Of a DNA stretch of 64,000 nucleotides, positions 44,119-55,189 are shown piece by piece. Below the pieces are notes generated by a model, which was not told where the DNA came from, did not search any database, and saw nothing but the letters and a program-made list of their open reading frames with translations. This DNA is from Marinobacter halodurans (GTDB lineage Bacteria; Pseudomonadota; Gammaproteobacteria; Pseudomonadales; Oleiphilaceae): the NCBI RefSeq assembly GCF_004327985.1, contig NZ_SJDL01000021.1:23612-87611 (forward strand), read 5' to 3'. A program made the position numbers and the translations under genes. Each line of letters opens with the position of its first letter. Within the stretch, counting starts at the first letter, position 1.

Positions 44119-45011
44119 TGGGGTTCCTGATACTGCTGTTGGCCTATGTCGTGCGTCGTCTGCTGGACGGATCGGTCAATGAGGGGCTGGATGCGCGCCT
44201 GCGACATCGTCTGGCGCGACTGCCGGGTGTTGAGGCGGGCCGGGAAGGGCGCCCGTTGGCCGGCTTCGCGATCCTCATATCCGCGGTCCTGCTCGTGGGC
44301 GCCGTCGACGTCTGGCTAGGCCGTGGCCGTCTCTGGATGCTGACCTGGCCGCTGGACCTGGTGGTGCTGATCACCATGATGGGCGTTCCGGGCTGGCGCA
44401 ATCCGTTGAGAGCCTACGGCGAAGCCTGGCGCCGCGGCGACCTCGCGGCGGCGTGGCATCATGTCAATCACCTGTTGCCGGCGGAGACGAGAGGGTTGGC
44501 CAGTGAGCCCCGCGAATTGCACGTGCTGCTGTCCCGACGATTCATACAGGTGATTTTCGAGCATTATTTCCTGGTGATTTTCTGGTACGTGCTGTTGGGG
44601 CCGGCGGGGGCCATCGGGGCCCGGCTGTCGGTGGCGCTGCGCGATCACTGGCCGCACCCGGCCGGGCGCGAACCGTTCGCTCGCCTGGTCCACCTGCTTG
44701 CCTGGATTCCAGCACGGGGGCTGAGCATCACGTTTGGTATTGCCGGCGATCTCGGTGGCTGGATGGGCGGGGCCCGCAGGAGACTGCTCCATCAGACCCG
44801 GGAAACGGCTTCCGAACTGCTTTTCGAGAGCGCCAACGGGGCGTTGTCCAGCTATTCGCTGGATCCGGAGCGGTTTGCCCGGAGCCATCCTGACGAATGG
44901 CCGGATTACGGCGAGCGAAGCCTGCGAGCGGTTCGCGACCTGCTCAATCGCAGTATGTTCGTCTGGATCTGCGGGTTGGCGTTGTTGGCCATCATGGGTC
45001 TTTTTACGTGA
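44118..45011 (+). CDS. ampE: AmpE-like inner membrane protein
   Basis: A 297-residue membrane protein with about four hydrophobic segments, overlapping ampD by 1 bp. The N-terminus MGFLILLLAYVVRRLLD and the segment SRRFIQVIFEHYFLVIFWYVLLGPAGAI fit the AmpE/CobD-like family. E. coli AmpE is a membrane protein paired with AmpD; its role in sensing muropeptide is not settled. No terminator is obvious after it. Confidence 0.9.
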   Translation: MGFLILLLAYVVRRLLDGSVNEGLDARLRHRLARLPGVEAGREGRPLAGFAILISAVLLVGAVDVWLGRGRLWMLTWPLDLVVLITMMGVPGWRNPLRAYGEAWRRGDLAAAWHHVNHLLPAETRGLASEPRELHVLLSRRFIQVIFEHYFLVIFWYVLLGPAGAIGARLSVALRDHWPHPAGREPFARLVHLLAWIPARGLSITFGIAGDLGGWMGGARRRLLHQTRETASELLFESANGALSSYSLDPERFARSHPDEWPDYGERSLRAVRDLLNRSMFVWICGLALLAIMGLFT

Positions 45012-45274
45012 TTTTCCGCAGCCGTTTTCGTATCCTCCCTCTCGCTTATTACACGTTTAGACCGAAAATTTGATCGGGTTTAACAAAGTCGGAACAAAAA
45101 TAAATTCAAGTTTTTTAGCATCTTGACGACAATCAAATCAGAGGCTCCTGATCAGACAAGACGTCGCCGTCGTGCGGAGACGATGGCACAGCGGCGCCGC
45201 TCTCTTTCGAGATAGCGCCATCCACCATAAAAACAACGAATTAAAAGCGAGCACCACGTGTTTGAGGGGGTTGA

Positions 45275-47299
45275 GTGAACCAGCTTCTGTATCCTGCTGT
45301 CGCGCTGATGAACCGGCTGCCGATGATCTACAAGTTCGGCCTGATCAGCGTGCTTTTCCTGCTTCCGATCGGAGGCCTTTCCTACCTGCTGGTGAGCCAG
45401 CTCAATCAATCCATCGAAGGGATCAGCCACGAAGCCCAGGGTCTCGTCCAGGTGCGGCAGGTCAATCAACTGATTCAGGCGGCCTACGATTACCGGGATT
45501 TTCGCGCCGTTGGCAAGATGAAGAATGACGATGCCTTCCTGTCCCGAAGCGAAGAGGCCGCGGACGTCATCGATGCCCAGCTGTCCAGCCTGATGGAGAC
45601 ACAGGCGTCCTTCGACACCGGCGGCTGGAAGGCGCAGGTCGAGGCACTGAACAGTGCCTGGAAGAAGCTGCGCAGCGAGGATATCTTCCAGAGCAATATT
45701 GACCCCCAGGTAACCTATTACCAGGAGTTCGTGCAGAAAGCGCGGGCCCTGCTGGAATCGACCCTCAAACTGTCCGGCCTGGCCAACGACCCCCAGACCG
45801 AGAACCAGATGCTGCTGCAACTGGCGACCACCTCACTCCACGACGCGGCCAGCCGTGAAGGGATTGCCCGTGCTTTCGGTATGTTCAGCCTGGATCAGGG
45901 AACCGTGGGCTACGCCATGGCGGATGTCATGAACGGTGTCTTCGATAACCTGACCACGCTGAACAGTCGCCTCAAGTCGGAATTCGAAGTGGCGCAGGGT
46001 TCTTCTCCGGCACTGGGCCAGCAGTCGGAGCTGGCCGACAAGGTCGTACAGAACGTGCTGAAGGTGCGCGACGCCCTGGATACCAACGTGATTACGCCAT
46101 ACCGGCTTGAGATGTCCTGGCAGGACTTCGACAAGCTTGTGTCTCCGTTGATGGCAACCAACTTCGAGCTGATGGACCGAATCTTCCAGGTGGTGGATGG
46201 CAACCTGGCGGAACGGCTGAACCGGGAAACCAACCAGAGGATGGTGATTTTCCTGGTGCTGGGGATCGTACTGCTGATCGTGGTGTATCTCTACCTGGGG
46301 TTCTTTGTCTCCGTCAAGAAGGCCATATCCCGCTTTGGCAAGGCGGCCCGCCAGGTGGCCGAAGGCGATATGACGGTCCGGATCGATCTGGATAACCGCG
46401 ATGAACTGGGCGCCCTGACGGACGAGTTCAACAACATGACCTCGAAGATGGCCGAGCTCATTCGTTCGGTCAGCCGGACCACCGGCGATGTCGACGCCCA
46501 GGCCACCCGGGTCAACGACAGCGCGTCGGCCAACAGCGAAGCCGTCGAGCGCCAGATGTCCGAAACCGAGCAGATCTCCGACGCCATGCACCAGATGGTG
46601 GGCACCGTGCAGGAAGTGGCCGAGAGTGCCCAGCGCGCCTCGGACTCCGCCGGATCGGCAGAAAATGATGCGGAGCAGGGCCGTCAGGTGGTGACCGAGA
46701 CCGTCGAGACGATCCATCGATTGGCCAATGAGATTCGGGGCGCGGTGGAGACCATCAACCGGGTCAGCGAAGACAGCGACAGCATCAGTCAGATGCTGGT
46801 CGAGATTAAGGCCATCGCCGAGCAGACCAACCTGCTTGCGCTGAATGCCGCCATCGAAGCCGCACGGGCCGGCGAACAGGGGCGCGGTTTTGCCGTAGTG
46901 GCCGACGAGGTTCGCTCCCTTTCCCAGCGCACGCACAAGTCGACCGAAGAGATTGAAGAGATGATCGGTCGCCTGCAGGGCGGGGTGAAGGAGGCGGTCA
47001 AGGCCATGACCAACAGCCACGAGGTGACCGACGCCACCGTCGAGAAATCGTCGGAGGTAACCCAGGCCCTCGAGAAAATTCTGGCGGGCATTTCCACCAT
47101 CGTCGACATGAGTCAACAGATCGCCCAGGCTTCGGAAGAGCAGTCCGCGGTCGCCAAAAACATCAATACCAATGTTGAGCAGATTGCCGAACTGGGCCAC
47201 ACGACGGCGGGCAACGCGGACGAAACCCTGGCCGCCTCCCGTGAAATGTCGGATGTGACATCGGAGTTGCGGCGTCTGGTTGCGTCATTCCGGGTGTGA
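45275..47299 (+). CDS. methyl-accepting chemotaxis protein
   Basis: A 674-residue transmembrane chemoreceptor. TM1 lies at ~21-40, a large helical periplasmic sensor domain at ~41-322, TM2 at ~323-345, then a HAMP domain ([27 protein letters not shown]). The highly conserved signalling hairpin ([20 protein letters not shown]) is near residue 520. It ends RRLVASFRV, with no CheR-binding NWETF pentapeptide. GTG start with a GAGGGGG ribosome binding site. The ligand cannot be inferred. No other che genes are in the window. Confidence 0.95.
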   Translation: MNQLLYPAVALMNRLPMIYKFGLISVLFLLPIGGLSYLLVSQLNQSIEGISHEAQGLVQVRQVNQLIQAAYDYRDFRAVGKMKNDDAFLSRSEEAADVIDAQLSSLMETQASFDTGGWKAQVEALNSAWKKLRSEDIFQSNIDPQVTYYQEFVQKARALLESTLKLSGLANDPQTENQMLLQLATTSLHDAASREGIARAFGMFSLDQGTVGYAMADVMNGVFDNLTTLNSRLKSEFEVAQGSSPALGQQSELADKVVQNVLKVRDALDTNVITPYRLEMSWQDFDKLVSPLMATNFELMDRIFQVVDGNLAERLNRETNQRMVIFLVLGIVLLIVVYLYLGFFVSVKKAISRFGKAARQVAEGDMTVRIDLDNRDELGALTDEFNNMTSKMAELIRSVSRTTGDVDAQATRVNDSASANSEAVERQMSETEQISDAMHQMVGTVQEVAESAQRASDSAGSAENDAEQGRQVVTETVETIHRLANEIRGAVETINRVSEDSDSISQMLVEIKAIAEQTNLLALNAAIEAARAGEQGRGFAVVADEVRSLSQRTHKSTEEIEEMIGRLQGGVKEAVKAMTNSHEVTDATVEKSSEVTQALEKILAGISTIVDMSQQIAQASEEQSAVAKNINTNVEQIAELGHTTAGNADETLAASREMSDVTSELRRLVASFRV

Positions 47300-47302
47300 T
47301 GT

Positions 47303-47332
47303 AAAAAAGGCCGCTCACGGCGTGGGCGGCCT
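47303..47332 (-). terminator. terminator for the leftward cobalamin adenosyltransferase operon
   Basis: Stem AGGCCGC / GCGGCCT (47308-47314 and 47326-47332) with an 11-nt loop. On the minus strand it is followed by six Ts (complement of AAAAAA at 47303), so it terminates the leftward genes. On the plus strand only CTTC follows, so its effect on the chemoreceptor transcript may be weak. Confidence 0.75.
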
Positions 47333-47372
47333 CTTCGGATTCAAAGAAAGACTACTCTTCGCGGAGCTCCGT

Positions 47373-47936
47373 TTACCTGTTCCCGGCTGGCGGGGTCGGC
47401 GACCACAGCACCTCCTCGCCGCCATCCCGTCGTGCCAGCACGCGCGCCACCACGAACAGCAGGTCCGAGAGCCGGTTCAGGTAGCGGCGGGACGATTCGT
47501 TGATGGAATCCTCGTGTCCCAGCGCCACCACCACCCGCTCGCCGCGACGGCAGATGGCCCGGGCCAGGTGGCAATGCGCCGCATCCCGGCGTCCACCGGG
47601 CAGGATAAAGTTCTTCAACGGGGGCAGATCTTCGTTCCAATGATCAAGCGTGCTCTCCAGCCACTCGATGTGATCGTCGCCGATGATGTGACTGCCCGGC
47701 ACGGCGAATTCGCCGCCCAGATCGAACAGGTGATGCTGGATCTTGCGCATCAGTTCGGCGAGCTCGGGCTCGTCCTCCAGGTATTCGATCAACACGCCAA
47801 TCTGGCAGTTCAGTTCATCGACGGTGCCCATGGCGTCGACGCGCAGGGCATTCTTGGCAATACGGCTGCCATCGGCCAGGCCGGTGGAGCCGTCATCGCC
47901 GGTCCGGGTGTAGATCTTGGAAAGTCGGTATCCCAT
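47373..47936 (-). CDS. PduO-type ATP:cob(I)alamin adenosyltransferase
   Basis: Makes adenosylcobalamin from cob(I)alamin and ATP. The 187-residue protein has the N-terminal ATP motif YTRTGDDGSTGLADG. The central DAMGTVDELNCQIG and the C-terminal signatures RAICRRGERVV and YLNRLSDLLFVVAR are also diagnostic of the PduO family. ATG start. It lies 3 bp after the PanE-like gene, probably in one transcript. No other cobalamin genes are nearby. Confidence 0.93.
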   Translation of the reverse strand: MGYRLSKIYTRTGDDGSTGLADGSRIAKNALRVDAMGTVDELNCQIGVLIEYLEDEPELAELMRKIQHHLFDLGGEFAVPGSHIIGDDHIEWLESTLDHWNEDLPPLKNFILPGGRRDAAHCHLARAICRRGERVVVALGHEDSINESSRRYLNRLSDLLFVVARVLARRDGGEEVLWSPTPPAGNR

Positions 47937-47939
47937 GGT

Positions 47940-48842
47940 TCAGTCCTGCTTCAGGAGTTTCACGGCGTCTGTGAGTTCACGGTTTACGGGCGCATCAAGG
48001 CCATGGATGGCCGAGGCCCGCACCACAAAGCCATTCATCATATCGATCTCCGTGGCCCTGCCGGCCCGCACATCCTGGCGCATGGAGGAGCTGTTGGCGG
48101 CGGTGCGTCGGGCCACGTCGCGGACCTGGGCTTCCAGCCCTGGGGCTTCGGCCGGTCGTCCCGATGCCTGCATTAACGCGGCCACTTCCCGGCAGACCCT
48201 GCCGATGCGCTCTTCGAAATAGGGGTGTCCGAGTATCTCGCCGTTCGGGCAGTCGAGAACGGCCGTAAAGGGGTTGATGCCGGCATTGACGGCGAGTTTC
48301 TGCCAGAGCCTGCCTTCTATATCAGGATCGCTTTCGACATCCAGTCCGCTAAGCCGCAACAGGGCGATCACCGTACCGAGCCGAGGCGTGGCCGTCGACG
48401 TCAACGGCCCCAGCCAGGTGGTCCCGCGGCCGGCGTGGATGACCCTGCCGTCATCGATATAGGCGCCTTCCGTGGTCGAAGCGGCGAACACCGGGCGAAG
48501 GGCGAATCGTGCGGCGATAGCCTGCTGGCTCCCCATGCCGTTCTGGAACAGGATGATCGGGACGGCGGGAGGCAGGGCATTGGCGAAGGCGGCCAGCGCC
48601 GCTTCGGCGTCGGGGGCCTTGGTCATGACCAGCACGCATTCGGGTGCTGTATCGCCTGACGGGCCTACTTCGACGAGTTCCGGAGCGCCCTCGACATCAA
48701 CCAGGGTGTATTGGATGGACGCATCGGGCGACGTGCGCGTGGCCAATCGCACCGGAACATGGGGGGAGAGATGGCCGGCCCAGAGCCGGCCCATGGCGCC
48801 GGCACCGATGATCAGGATCGGGGAGCGTTCCTTGTCGGTCAT
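47940..48842 (-). CDS. ketopantoate reductase (PanE/ApbA) family protein
   Basis: A 300-residue NADPH-dependent reductase. The Rossmann motif is IIGAGAMGRLWAGHL. The conserved catalytic Lys lies in LWQKLAVNAGINPFTAVLDC, and the ...ATEIDMMNGFV segment is the pantoate-binding region. It is probably the pantothenate-pathway ketopantoate reductase, but the family includes other 2-oxoacid reductases, so I leave the symbol blank. Start at ATG 48842; the ribosome binding site is weak. It follows valS by 16 bp. Confidence 0.88.
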   Translation of the reverse strand: MTDKERSPILIIGAGAMGRLWAGHLSPHVPVRLATRTSPDASIQYTLVDVEGAPELVEVGPSGDTAPECVLVMTKAPDAEAALAAFANALPPAVPIILFQNGMGSQQAIAARFALRPVFAASTTEGAYIDDGRVIHAGRGTTWLGPLTSTATPRLGTVIALLRLSGLDVESDPDIEGRLWQKLAVNAGINPFTAVLDCPNGEILGHPYFEERIGRVCREVAALMQASGRPAEAPGLEAQVRDVARRTAANSSSMRQDVRAGRATEIDMMNGFVVRASAIHGLDAPVNRELTDAVKLLKQD

Positions 48843-48858
48843 CGGTGCGGCACCCGGA

Positions 48859-51708
48859 TCACATGGCTTCGATCTTGCCACGCTGGTCCTGCAGGCGGGT
48901 CAGGCTGCTCTGGGCATCGGCCAGCTTGGCTTTTTCCTTCTCGACTACTTCGGCCGGGGCCTTGGCGGTGAAGTTCTCGTTGCCCAGCTTGCCCTCGAGG
49001 CGTTTGATGTCCTTGCCAATACGCTCGAGTTCCTTGTCCAGGCGCTCCAGTTCGGCGGCCTTGTCGATCAGTCCGGCCATGGGAACCAGCACCTCCATCT
49101 CGCCCACGAGCTGCGTGGCGGACATGGGGGCTTCCTCGTTGCCCAGCCATTGCAGGCTTTCCAGCTTGGCCAGGGAGACCAGGAAGCTGCGGTTCTTCTC
49201 CAGACGCTCGCGATCGGATGCCGGGCCGCGCATCAGCACCGGAATCTGTCTGGCGGGGGAAATGTTCATTTCGCCGCGAATGTTGCGCACCGCGATGATC
49301 GCGCCCTTGAGCCATTCGATATCGGTCTCGGCGGTGGCGTCGATCCTGCCTTCCTCGGCCGCGGGGTAAGGCTGGAGCATGATCGAGTCGCCGGATTTGC
49401 CGGCCAGCGGGGCGACGCGCTGCCAGATTTCCTCGGTAATGAACGGGATGATCGGGTGCGCCAGCCGCAACACGGCTTCCAGCACGCGGACCAGCGTACG
49501 GCGGGTGCCGCGCTTGGCTTCGGCGGAGGCGCCGTCGTCCGTCAGGACCGGCTTTGACAGCTCCAGGTACCAGTCGCAGTACTCATTCCAGATGAACTCG
49601 TAGATGGCGTAGGCGGCCAGGTCGAAGCGGTACTGGTCAAAGTGCCGCGTGACTTCCTTCTCGCAGCGCTGCAGGGCGCTGATGATCCAGCGATCGGCCA
49701 GGGACAGCTCCACCGGCTCATCGTTGGCGCCACAGTCTTCGCCTTCGGTGTTCATCAGCACGTAGCGGGCCGCGTTCCAGAGCTTGTTGCAGAAGTTGCG
49801 ATAGCCTTCCAGGCGCTTCATGTCCCAGTTGATGTCCCGGCCAGTGGTGGCCAGGGAGGTGAGGGTGAAGCGCAGGGCGTCGGTGCCATGGGCGCTGATG
49901 CCCTCGGGGAACTCCTTCCGGGTGCGCTTGGCGATCTTCTGGGCCAGTTGCGGCTGCATCAGGTTGCCGGTGCGTTTTTCCAGAAGGTCGTCCAGGGAAA
50001 TACCATCCATCATGTCCAGCGGATCCAGCACGTTGCCCTTGGACTTGGACATCTTGTGTCCCTGCTCGTCGCGGATCAGGCCGGTGACGTAGACGGTCCT
50101 GAACGGCACCTGCGGGTTGCCGTTTTCGTCCTTCATGAAGTGCAGGGTCATCATGATCATCCGGGCGACCCAGAAGAAGATGATGTCGAAACCGGTCACC
50201 AGCACATCGGTGGGATGGAAGGTGGCGAGGCGCTCGGTCTCCTCCGGCCAGCCCAGGGTGCCGAAGGTCCACAGCGCCGAGCTGAACCAAGTGTCGAGCA
50301 CGTCTTCGTCCTGTTCCAGCCGGAGGTCGGTGGCGAGGTTGTATTTCTCGCGCACCGATGCTTCATCGCGACCCACGTAGATGTTGCCGTCGGCGTCGTA
50401 CCAGGCCGGAATGCGGTGGCCCCACCACAGCTGGCGGGAAATGCACCAGTCCTGGATGTCGCGCATCCAGGAGAAGTACATGTTCTCGTAGTTCTTGGGC
50501 ACGAACTCGATACGGCCATCCTCGACCGCCTCGATGGCCGGCATGGCCAGGGTCTTGGCATCGGCGAACCACTGGTCGGTCAGCATCGGCTCGATGATCA
50601 GGCCGGAGCGGTCGCCCCGGGGCACGCTCAGAACGTGATCTTCCACCTGGTGCAGTAGGCCGGCGGCTTCCATGTCGGCGACGATCTGCTTGCGGGCGTC
50701 CTCGCGGGTCAGGCCGGCGTAGGCCGCGGGCAGGGTGCCATCGATGCCGGCGTTTGGCGTGCCGTCGCTGTCGAAGGTTTCGGCTTCGGCGCGGATGTTG
50801 GCGTCCTGCGTCATCACGTTGATCATCGGCAACTGATGGCGCTTGCCGACGGCGTAGTCGTTGAAGTCGTGGGCCGGGGTGATCTTGACGCAGCCGGAGC
50901 CTTTTTCCGGATCGGCATGTTCGTCCGCCACGATGGGGATTTCGCGGTTCACCAAAGGCAGCAGGACGGTCTTGCCGATCAGGTGCTGGTAGCGCTCGTC
51001 GCTCGGGTGGACGGCGACGGCGGTGTCGCCCAGCATGGTTTCCGGTCGGGTGGTGGCGACGACGAGGTAATCCTTGCCGTCTTTTGTGGTTTCACCATGG
51101 GCGAGCGGATAGCGCAGGTGCCAGAAGTGGCCCTTCTCTTCCTTGTTTTCCACTTCCAGGTCGGAAATGGCGGTGTGCAGTTTCGGGTCCCAGTTGACCA
51201 GCCGCTTGCCGCGGTAGATCAGGCCCTCATCGTACAGGCGGATGAAGACTTCCTGCACGGCCCGGTAGAAGCCGTCGTCCATGGTGAAGCGTTCGTGGTC
51301 CCAGTCCACGGAGTTGCCCAGCCGGCGCATCTGGCGCGTGATGGTGCCGCCGGATTCCTGCTTCCAGTCCCAGATCCGGTCGATGAACGCGTCACGACCC
51401 AGATCGTGGCGGGTCTTGCCTTCTTCGCTGGCCAGCTTACGCTCGACGACCATCTGTGTGGCGATCCCCGCGTGGTCGGAACCGACCTGCCAGAGCGTAT
51501 TGCGCCCCTGCATGCGGCGGAAGCGGGTGAGGGTGTCCATGATGGTGTGCTGGAACGCATGCCCCATGTGCAGACTGCCGGTGACATTGGGCGGTGGGAT
51601 CATGATGCAGAATGGGTCGCCTTCGCCGCTGGGGCGGAAGTAGCCATTCTGTTCCCAGGTCTGGTACCACTGACGCTCAATATTCTCGGGCTGGTAAGTC
51701 TTTTCCAT
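48859..51708 (-). CDS. valS: valyl-tRNA synthetase
   Basis: Charges tRNA-Val. The 949-residue class I enzyme (E. coli 951) has the HIGH-type motif HMGH in [11 protein letters not shown] and the KMSKS motif in [14 protein letters not shown]-terminal coiled coil ([20 protein letters not shown]...) contacts tRNA. The start is the ATG at 51708 ([16 protein letters not shown]), matching relatives; the in-frame upstream sequence is unconserved. The strand shows no strong ribosome binding site before this ATG. Confidence 0.97.
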   Translation of the reverse strand: MEKTYQPENIERQWYQTWEQNGYFRPSGEGDPFCIMIPPPNVTGSLHMGHAFQHTIMDTLTRFRRMQGRNTLWQVGSDHAGIATQMVVERKLASEEGKTRHDLGRDAFIDRIWDWKQESGGTITRQMRRLGNSVDWDHERFTMDDGFYRAVQEVFIRLYDEGLIYRGKRLVNWDPKLHTAISDLEVENKEEKGHFWHLRYPLAHGETTKDGKDYLVVATTRPETMLGDTAVAVHPSDERYQHLIGKTVLLPLVNREIPIVADEHADPEKGSGCVKITPAHDFNDYAVGKRHQLPMINVMTQDANIRAEAETFDSDGTPNAGIDGTLPAAYAGLTREDARKQIVADMEAAGLLHQVEDHVLSVPRGDRSGLIIEPMLTDQWFADAKTLAMPAIEAVEDGRIEFVPKNYENMYFSWMRDIQDWCISRQLWWGHRIPAWYDADGNIYVGRDEASVREKYNLATDLRLEQDEDVLDTWFSSALWTFGTLGWPEETERLATFHPTDVLVTGFDIIFFWVARMIMMTLHFMKDENGNPQVPFRTVYVTGLIRDEQGHKMSKSKGNVLDPLDMMDGISLDDLLEKRTGNLMQPQLAQKIAKRTRKEFPEGISAHGTDALRFTLTSLATTGRDINWDMKRLEGYRNFCNKLWNAARYVLMNTEGEDCGANDEPVELSLADRWIISALQRCEKEVTRHFDQYRFDLAAYAIYEFIWNEYCDWYLELSKPVLTDDGASAEAKRGTRRTLVRVLEAVLRLAHPIIPFITEEIWQRVAPLAGKSGDSIMLQPYPAAEEGRIDATAETDIEWLKGAIIAVRNIRGEMNISPARQIPVLMRGPASDRERLEKNRSFLVSLAKLESLQWLGNEEAPMSATQLVGEMEVLVPMAGLIDKAAELERLDKELERIGKDIKRLEGKLGNENFTAKAPAEVVEKEKAKLADAQSSLTRLQDQRGKIEAM

Positions 51709-51896
51709 GGAGGTTTCTGCTTCGTACCGGGTTAAAGATGGTCGGGACGCCGGAAAAGCGATCCGTCTGGAGGCCATCAGGGCGCTTCTGCCAGCAACGG
51801 ATGCCTTCGGGAATCCCTCAATTCAGTTGAGGCAGGTGATTATACATGGCGTGCCAGTTGCGGGCGAACCGCGTTGGCGGGGCCGGACATCGGCGA

Positions 51897-52373
51897 TCAG
51901 GCCCGTTGCGCGCCCCGTCTGGCATCGTGGACGCGGGGTTCGATGCCCAGTTCGCGAAGCTGGCGGAAATGCGAGCGCGCGCGATTGAGGATCTGTGGGT
52001 CGCTGCTGGCAATCAGGGCCAGGCGGCGGAAGCGATCGGCATCGGCGGGCAGGGTGTCACCGAGCACGATAACCGTTTCCCAATCGTCCGGCGCCGGATG
52101 ACCGGCCAGGAGCCCGACCCGTTCGGGACAGACGTCGTTGGCTCCGGTCAGTTGCCGGTGCGGCAGGAAGCTCTCCGGGCTGTATTGCCAGAGCAGGTTG
52201 TCCAGGGCCTGCATCTGTTCGCCGGGATTGCAGACCAGGCAGACGCGATCGCCCTGGCTCCAGGCCTTTTCCGTGAGGCGCGCCGCATGGAGCAGGCGCG
52301 CCGATTCGGTGTCCTGGGGCAGCAGGTAGAACCAGTGCCGGCCTTCCGGCCGGCTTTGGGTATCAGTTGACAT
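51897..52373 (-). CDS. holC: DNA polymerase III chi subunit
   Basis: Clamp-loader accessory subunit that contacts single-stranded DNA binding protein. The 158-residue product has the family pattern FYLLPQDTESARLLHAARLTEKAW and RVCLVCNPGEQMQALDNLLW. ESFLPHRQL also matches HolC. About 10 residues longer than E. coli chi (147). The start overlaps the end of pepA by 11 bp. pepA-holC-valS linkage is conserved. Confidence 0.94.
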   Translation of the reverse strand: MSTDTQSRPEGRHWFYLLPQDTESARLLHAARLTEKAWSQGDRVCLVCNPGEQMQALDNLLWQYSPESFLPHRQLTGANDVCPERVGLLAGHPAPDDWETVIVLGDTLPADADRFRRLALIASSDPQILNRARSHFRQLRELGIEPRVHDARRGAQRA

Positions 52374-53841
52374 GGGACAGCAGGTAATCCACCAGCAGCG
52401 GCACCGGACGGCCCGTGGCCCCTTTCTCCTTGCCGGAAAGCCAGGCCGTGCCGGCGATATCCAGGTGGGCCCAGCGGTAGTCCCTGGTGAAACGGGACAG
52501 GAAACACGCCGCCGTGATGGAACCGGCCGGGCGGCCGCCGATGTTCTGCATATCGGCGAAGTTGCTGTCGAGCTGGGCCTGGTACTCGTCCCAGATCGGC
52601 AACTGCCAGGCGCGATCGCAGGTTTTCTGGCCCGAGGTCAGCAGCCGGTCGGCGACTTCCTCGTTGTTGCTGAACAGGCCGGTGGCTTCCTTGCCCAGGG
52701 CGATAATGCAGGCGCCGGTGAGGGTGGCGATATCGACCACGGACTCCGGATCGTACTTGCCGGCGTAGGTCAGGGCGTCACAGAGCACCAGGCGGCCCTC
52801 GGCATCGGTGTTGAGGATCTCGATGGTCTGGCCGGACATGGAGGTAACGATATCGCCCGGGCGTGTGGCGTTGCCGCCCGGCATATTCTCGGCGGAAGCC
52901 ACGATGCCCACGACATTGATCGCCGGCTTGATCTCGGCGATGGCACGCATGGCGCCAAACACGCTGGCGGCACCGCACATGTCGTATTTCATCTCATCCA
53001 TGGCTTCGCCCGGTTTCAGGCTGATGCCGCCGGTGTCGAAGGTGATGCCTTTGCCCACCAGGACGTGGGGCTTGTCCTTCGCCTTGCCGCCGCGGTATTC
53101 CATGATGATCAGCTTGGCGGGCTGGGCGCTGCCTGCGGACACGGAGAGCAGGCTGTTCATGCCCAGCTTCTTCATCTGCTTCTCGTCCAGCACTTCGGTC
53201 TTGATGACGTCGTGTTCCTTGGCCAGGGCCTGGGCCTGTTCGGCCAGCCAGCTCGGATGGCAGACGTTGGGCGGAGTGTTGCCCAGATCGCGGGTAAAGC
53301 TCATGCCGTGGCCGACGGCTTCCCCGGTGGCCAGGGCTGCTTTCAATGTCTTGTCGTTGGCCGAGGCGGCAACGGTGATCCTGTCCAGCGCCGGCTTCGA
53401 TGCGGCCTTGCTCTTGAATCCATTGAAGCTGTACTGCTGTTCCTCGGTGATGCGTGCGATCAATGAGACCTTCCACGCTTCGTCGCGGTCTTCCACCTCA
53501 TTGTCAGCCAGTGCAATCAGGGCATGTTTGGCCGGGCTGTCCTTCAGGCGGCCAATGGCGGCGTTCAGCATCTTGCGGAAAGCGGCCGGCTGCTGGGGCG
53601 ATTCGCTGCCGCTGCCAACAACGAGCAGGCGTTTCCAGGGCTGGTTGGCCAGGGGCAGCATCAGGGTGCTGCCCGCCTTGCCTGAGATATCACCGTTTTT
53701 CTGCAAATCCTTGAGTAGGCCATTCAGGGCTGCATCTGCCGCGGACGTGGACGCCGGCCAGTCGCCCTTTTCGGGGACGGATACGACCAGGCAGTCGGCT
53801 TTGATATCGGTCAGGGACTTGCTGTTCAGGGTGTATTTCAT
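52363..53841 (-). CDS. pepA: leucyl aminopeptidase (PepA)
   Basis: Two-metal M17 aminopeptidase that cleaves N-terminal residues; in E. coli PepA also binds DNA in Xer recombination and carAB control. The 492-residue enzyme has the signature NTDAEGRL near 344 and VGKGITFDTGGISLKPGEAM with metal and catalytic residues (Lys, Asp). MKYDMCGAASV follows. The N-terminal domain MKYTLNSKSLTDIKADC is typical. It is divergent from lptF across about 235 bp. Confidence 0.96.
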   Translation of the reverse strand: MKYTLNSKSLTDIKADCLVVSVPEKGDWPASTSAADAALNGLLKDLQKNGDISGKAGSTLMLPLANQPWKRLLVVGSGSESPQQPAAFRKMLNAAIGRLKDSPAKHALIALADNEVEDRDEAWKVSLIARITEEQQYSFNGFKSKAASKPALDRITVAASANDKTLKAALATGEAVGHGMSFTRDLGNTPPNVCHPSWLAEQAQALAKEHDVIKTEVLDEKQMKKLGMNSLLSVSAGSAQPAKLIIMEYRGGKAKDKPHVLVGKGITFDTGGISLKPGEAMDEMKYDMCGAASVFGAMRAIAEIKPAINVVGIVASAENMPGGNATRPGDIVTSMSGQTIEILNTDAEGRLVLCDALTYAGKYDPESVVDIATLTGACIIALGKEATGLFSNNEEVADRLLTSGQKTCDRAWQLPIWDEYQAQLDSNFADMQNIGGRPAGSITAACFLSRFTRDYRWAHLDIAGTAWLSGKEKGATGRPVPLLVDYLLSHVN

Positions 53842-54076
53842 GGCAGCTCCGTTGATTGATTCCGTATCGGTGGTCCGGGCAGGGTGAAGTCCCGGAGCCG
53901 GGACAGCCGGCCGCAGCCGGTGTCTGCAGTGAGTGACCCAAGTGTACGTTAAGCCGAATGTTGTTGGCTATGATGGACTTATCCGGTCCCGGGTGCCTGT
54001 CATTCACCGGCAAGGTCCAATAGAATAGCGACGGTCTGTGGACGATCCACCATCCGTCTGTTTGGGAAGGGACATT

Positions 54077-55189
54077 TTGTACATCATCTTCCGCTATCTG
54101 ACCCGCCAGGTCATTGTCAGCATGCTGGCGGTGTCCGGGGTTCTGCTGCTCGTGTTCATGAGTGGCCGCTTCATCAGGTATCTGGCCGATGCCGCCGCGG
54201 GCAAGATCGCTGGTGACGTGCTGTTTACCATCATGGCCTACCGCTTCCCGGGTTTCCTGGAACTGATCCTGCCGCTGGGGCTGTTTATCGGCATCCTGCT
54301 GGCCTATGGGCGGATGTACCTGGAAAGCGAGATGACCGTGCTGTTTGCCTGCGGCGTCAGCGACCGCCAGGTGCTGGCGCAGACGATGATCGCCAGCGTG
54401 GTGGTGATGCTGGTTGTCGGTTCGATGAGCCTGTACCTGTCGCCCTGGGGGATGCAGAAAGTCCAGGACATCATCAACCAGCAGAAGAAGGCGACGGAAT
54501 TCGAGCTGCTTTCCCCCGGGCGGTTCCAGAGTCTGTCCTCGGGCGACCGCGTCACCTACGTCGAAGGCCTGAGCAAGGACAAGCAGAAGCTGTTGGGCGT
54601 GTTCATTGCCGAGTTCAAGAAGGACGGTTCCGGACTCTCGATGACCACGGCGGACGAGGGCTCGCAGTTTGTTGATCCCGATACCGGCAGCCGGTTCCTC
54701 GTACTGGAGGATGGCCAGCGTTACGAAGGGGCCCCGGGCGACCTGGACTACAAGGTCACGCATTTCGACGCTTACGGGCTGAAGATTACCGGGCCGGATT
54801 CCGTCAATGAACGGGACGACGAAGACGCCATACCGACCCTGAGATTGATGCAATCCGACGATCCCGAGCTACGCGCGCTGTTCCACTGGCGACTGTCCCT
54901 GCCACTGATCGTACCGATCGTGACGTTGCTGGCTGTGCGTCTGAGCCGCGTAAACCCACGCCAGGGGCGGTTCTTCCATTTGCTGCCGGCGATGCTGATT
55001 TACATTACTTACCTGGGGCTTCTGATCGTTGCGCGGGATGCGCTGGCCAGACAGCAGGTGCCGGAATGGCTGGGGCTGACCTGGGTGCATCTGCTGTTCC
55101 TGGCCGTCGGTCTCTGGTTGCAGTTCGGTACCGCGTGGTGGCGTAAACGGCGACTGGTCAAGGAAGGGCGGGCCCATGAAGAAGCTTGA
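54077..55189 (+). CDS. lptF: LPS export ABC transporter permease LptF
   Basis: Inner-membrane subunit of LptB2FG, which pulls lipopolysaccharide from the inner membrane towards the outer membrane. The 370-residue protein starts MYIIFRYLTRQVIVSMLAV at a TTG, with a strong GGGAAGGGA site 5 nt upstream. The in-frame GTG at 54038 has no such site. Three membrane helices at each end flank a periplasmic beta-jellyroll domain. SRVNPRQGRFFHLLPAML is the YjgP/YjgQ signature near the end. It overlaps lptG by 14 bp. Confidence 0.94.
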   Translation: MYIIFRYLTRQVIVSMLAVSGVLLLVFMSGRFIRYLADAAAGKIAGDVLFTIMAYRFPGFLELILPLGLFIGILLAYGRMYLESEMTVLFACGVSDRQVLAQTMIASVVVMLVVGSMSLYLSPWGMQKVQDIINQQKKATEFELLSPGRFQSLSSGDRVTYVEGLSKDKQKLLGVFIAEFKKDGSGLSMTTADEGSQFVDPDTGSRFLVLEDGQRYEGAPGDLDYKVTHFDAYGLKITGPDSVNERDDEDAIPTLRLMQSDDPELRALFHWRLSLPLIVPIVTLLAVRLSRVNPRQGRFFHLLPAMLIYITYLGLLIVARDALARQQVPEWLGLTWVHLLFLAVGLWLQFGTAWWRKRRLVKEGRAHEEA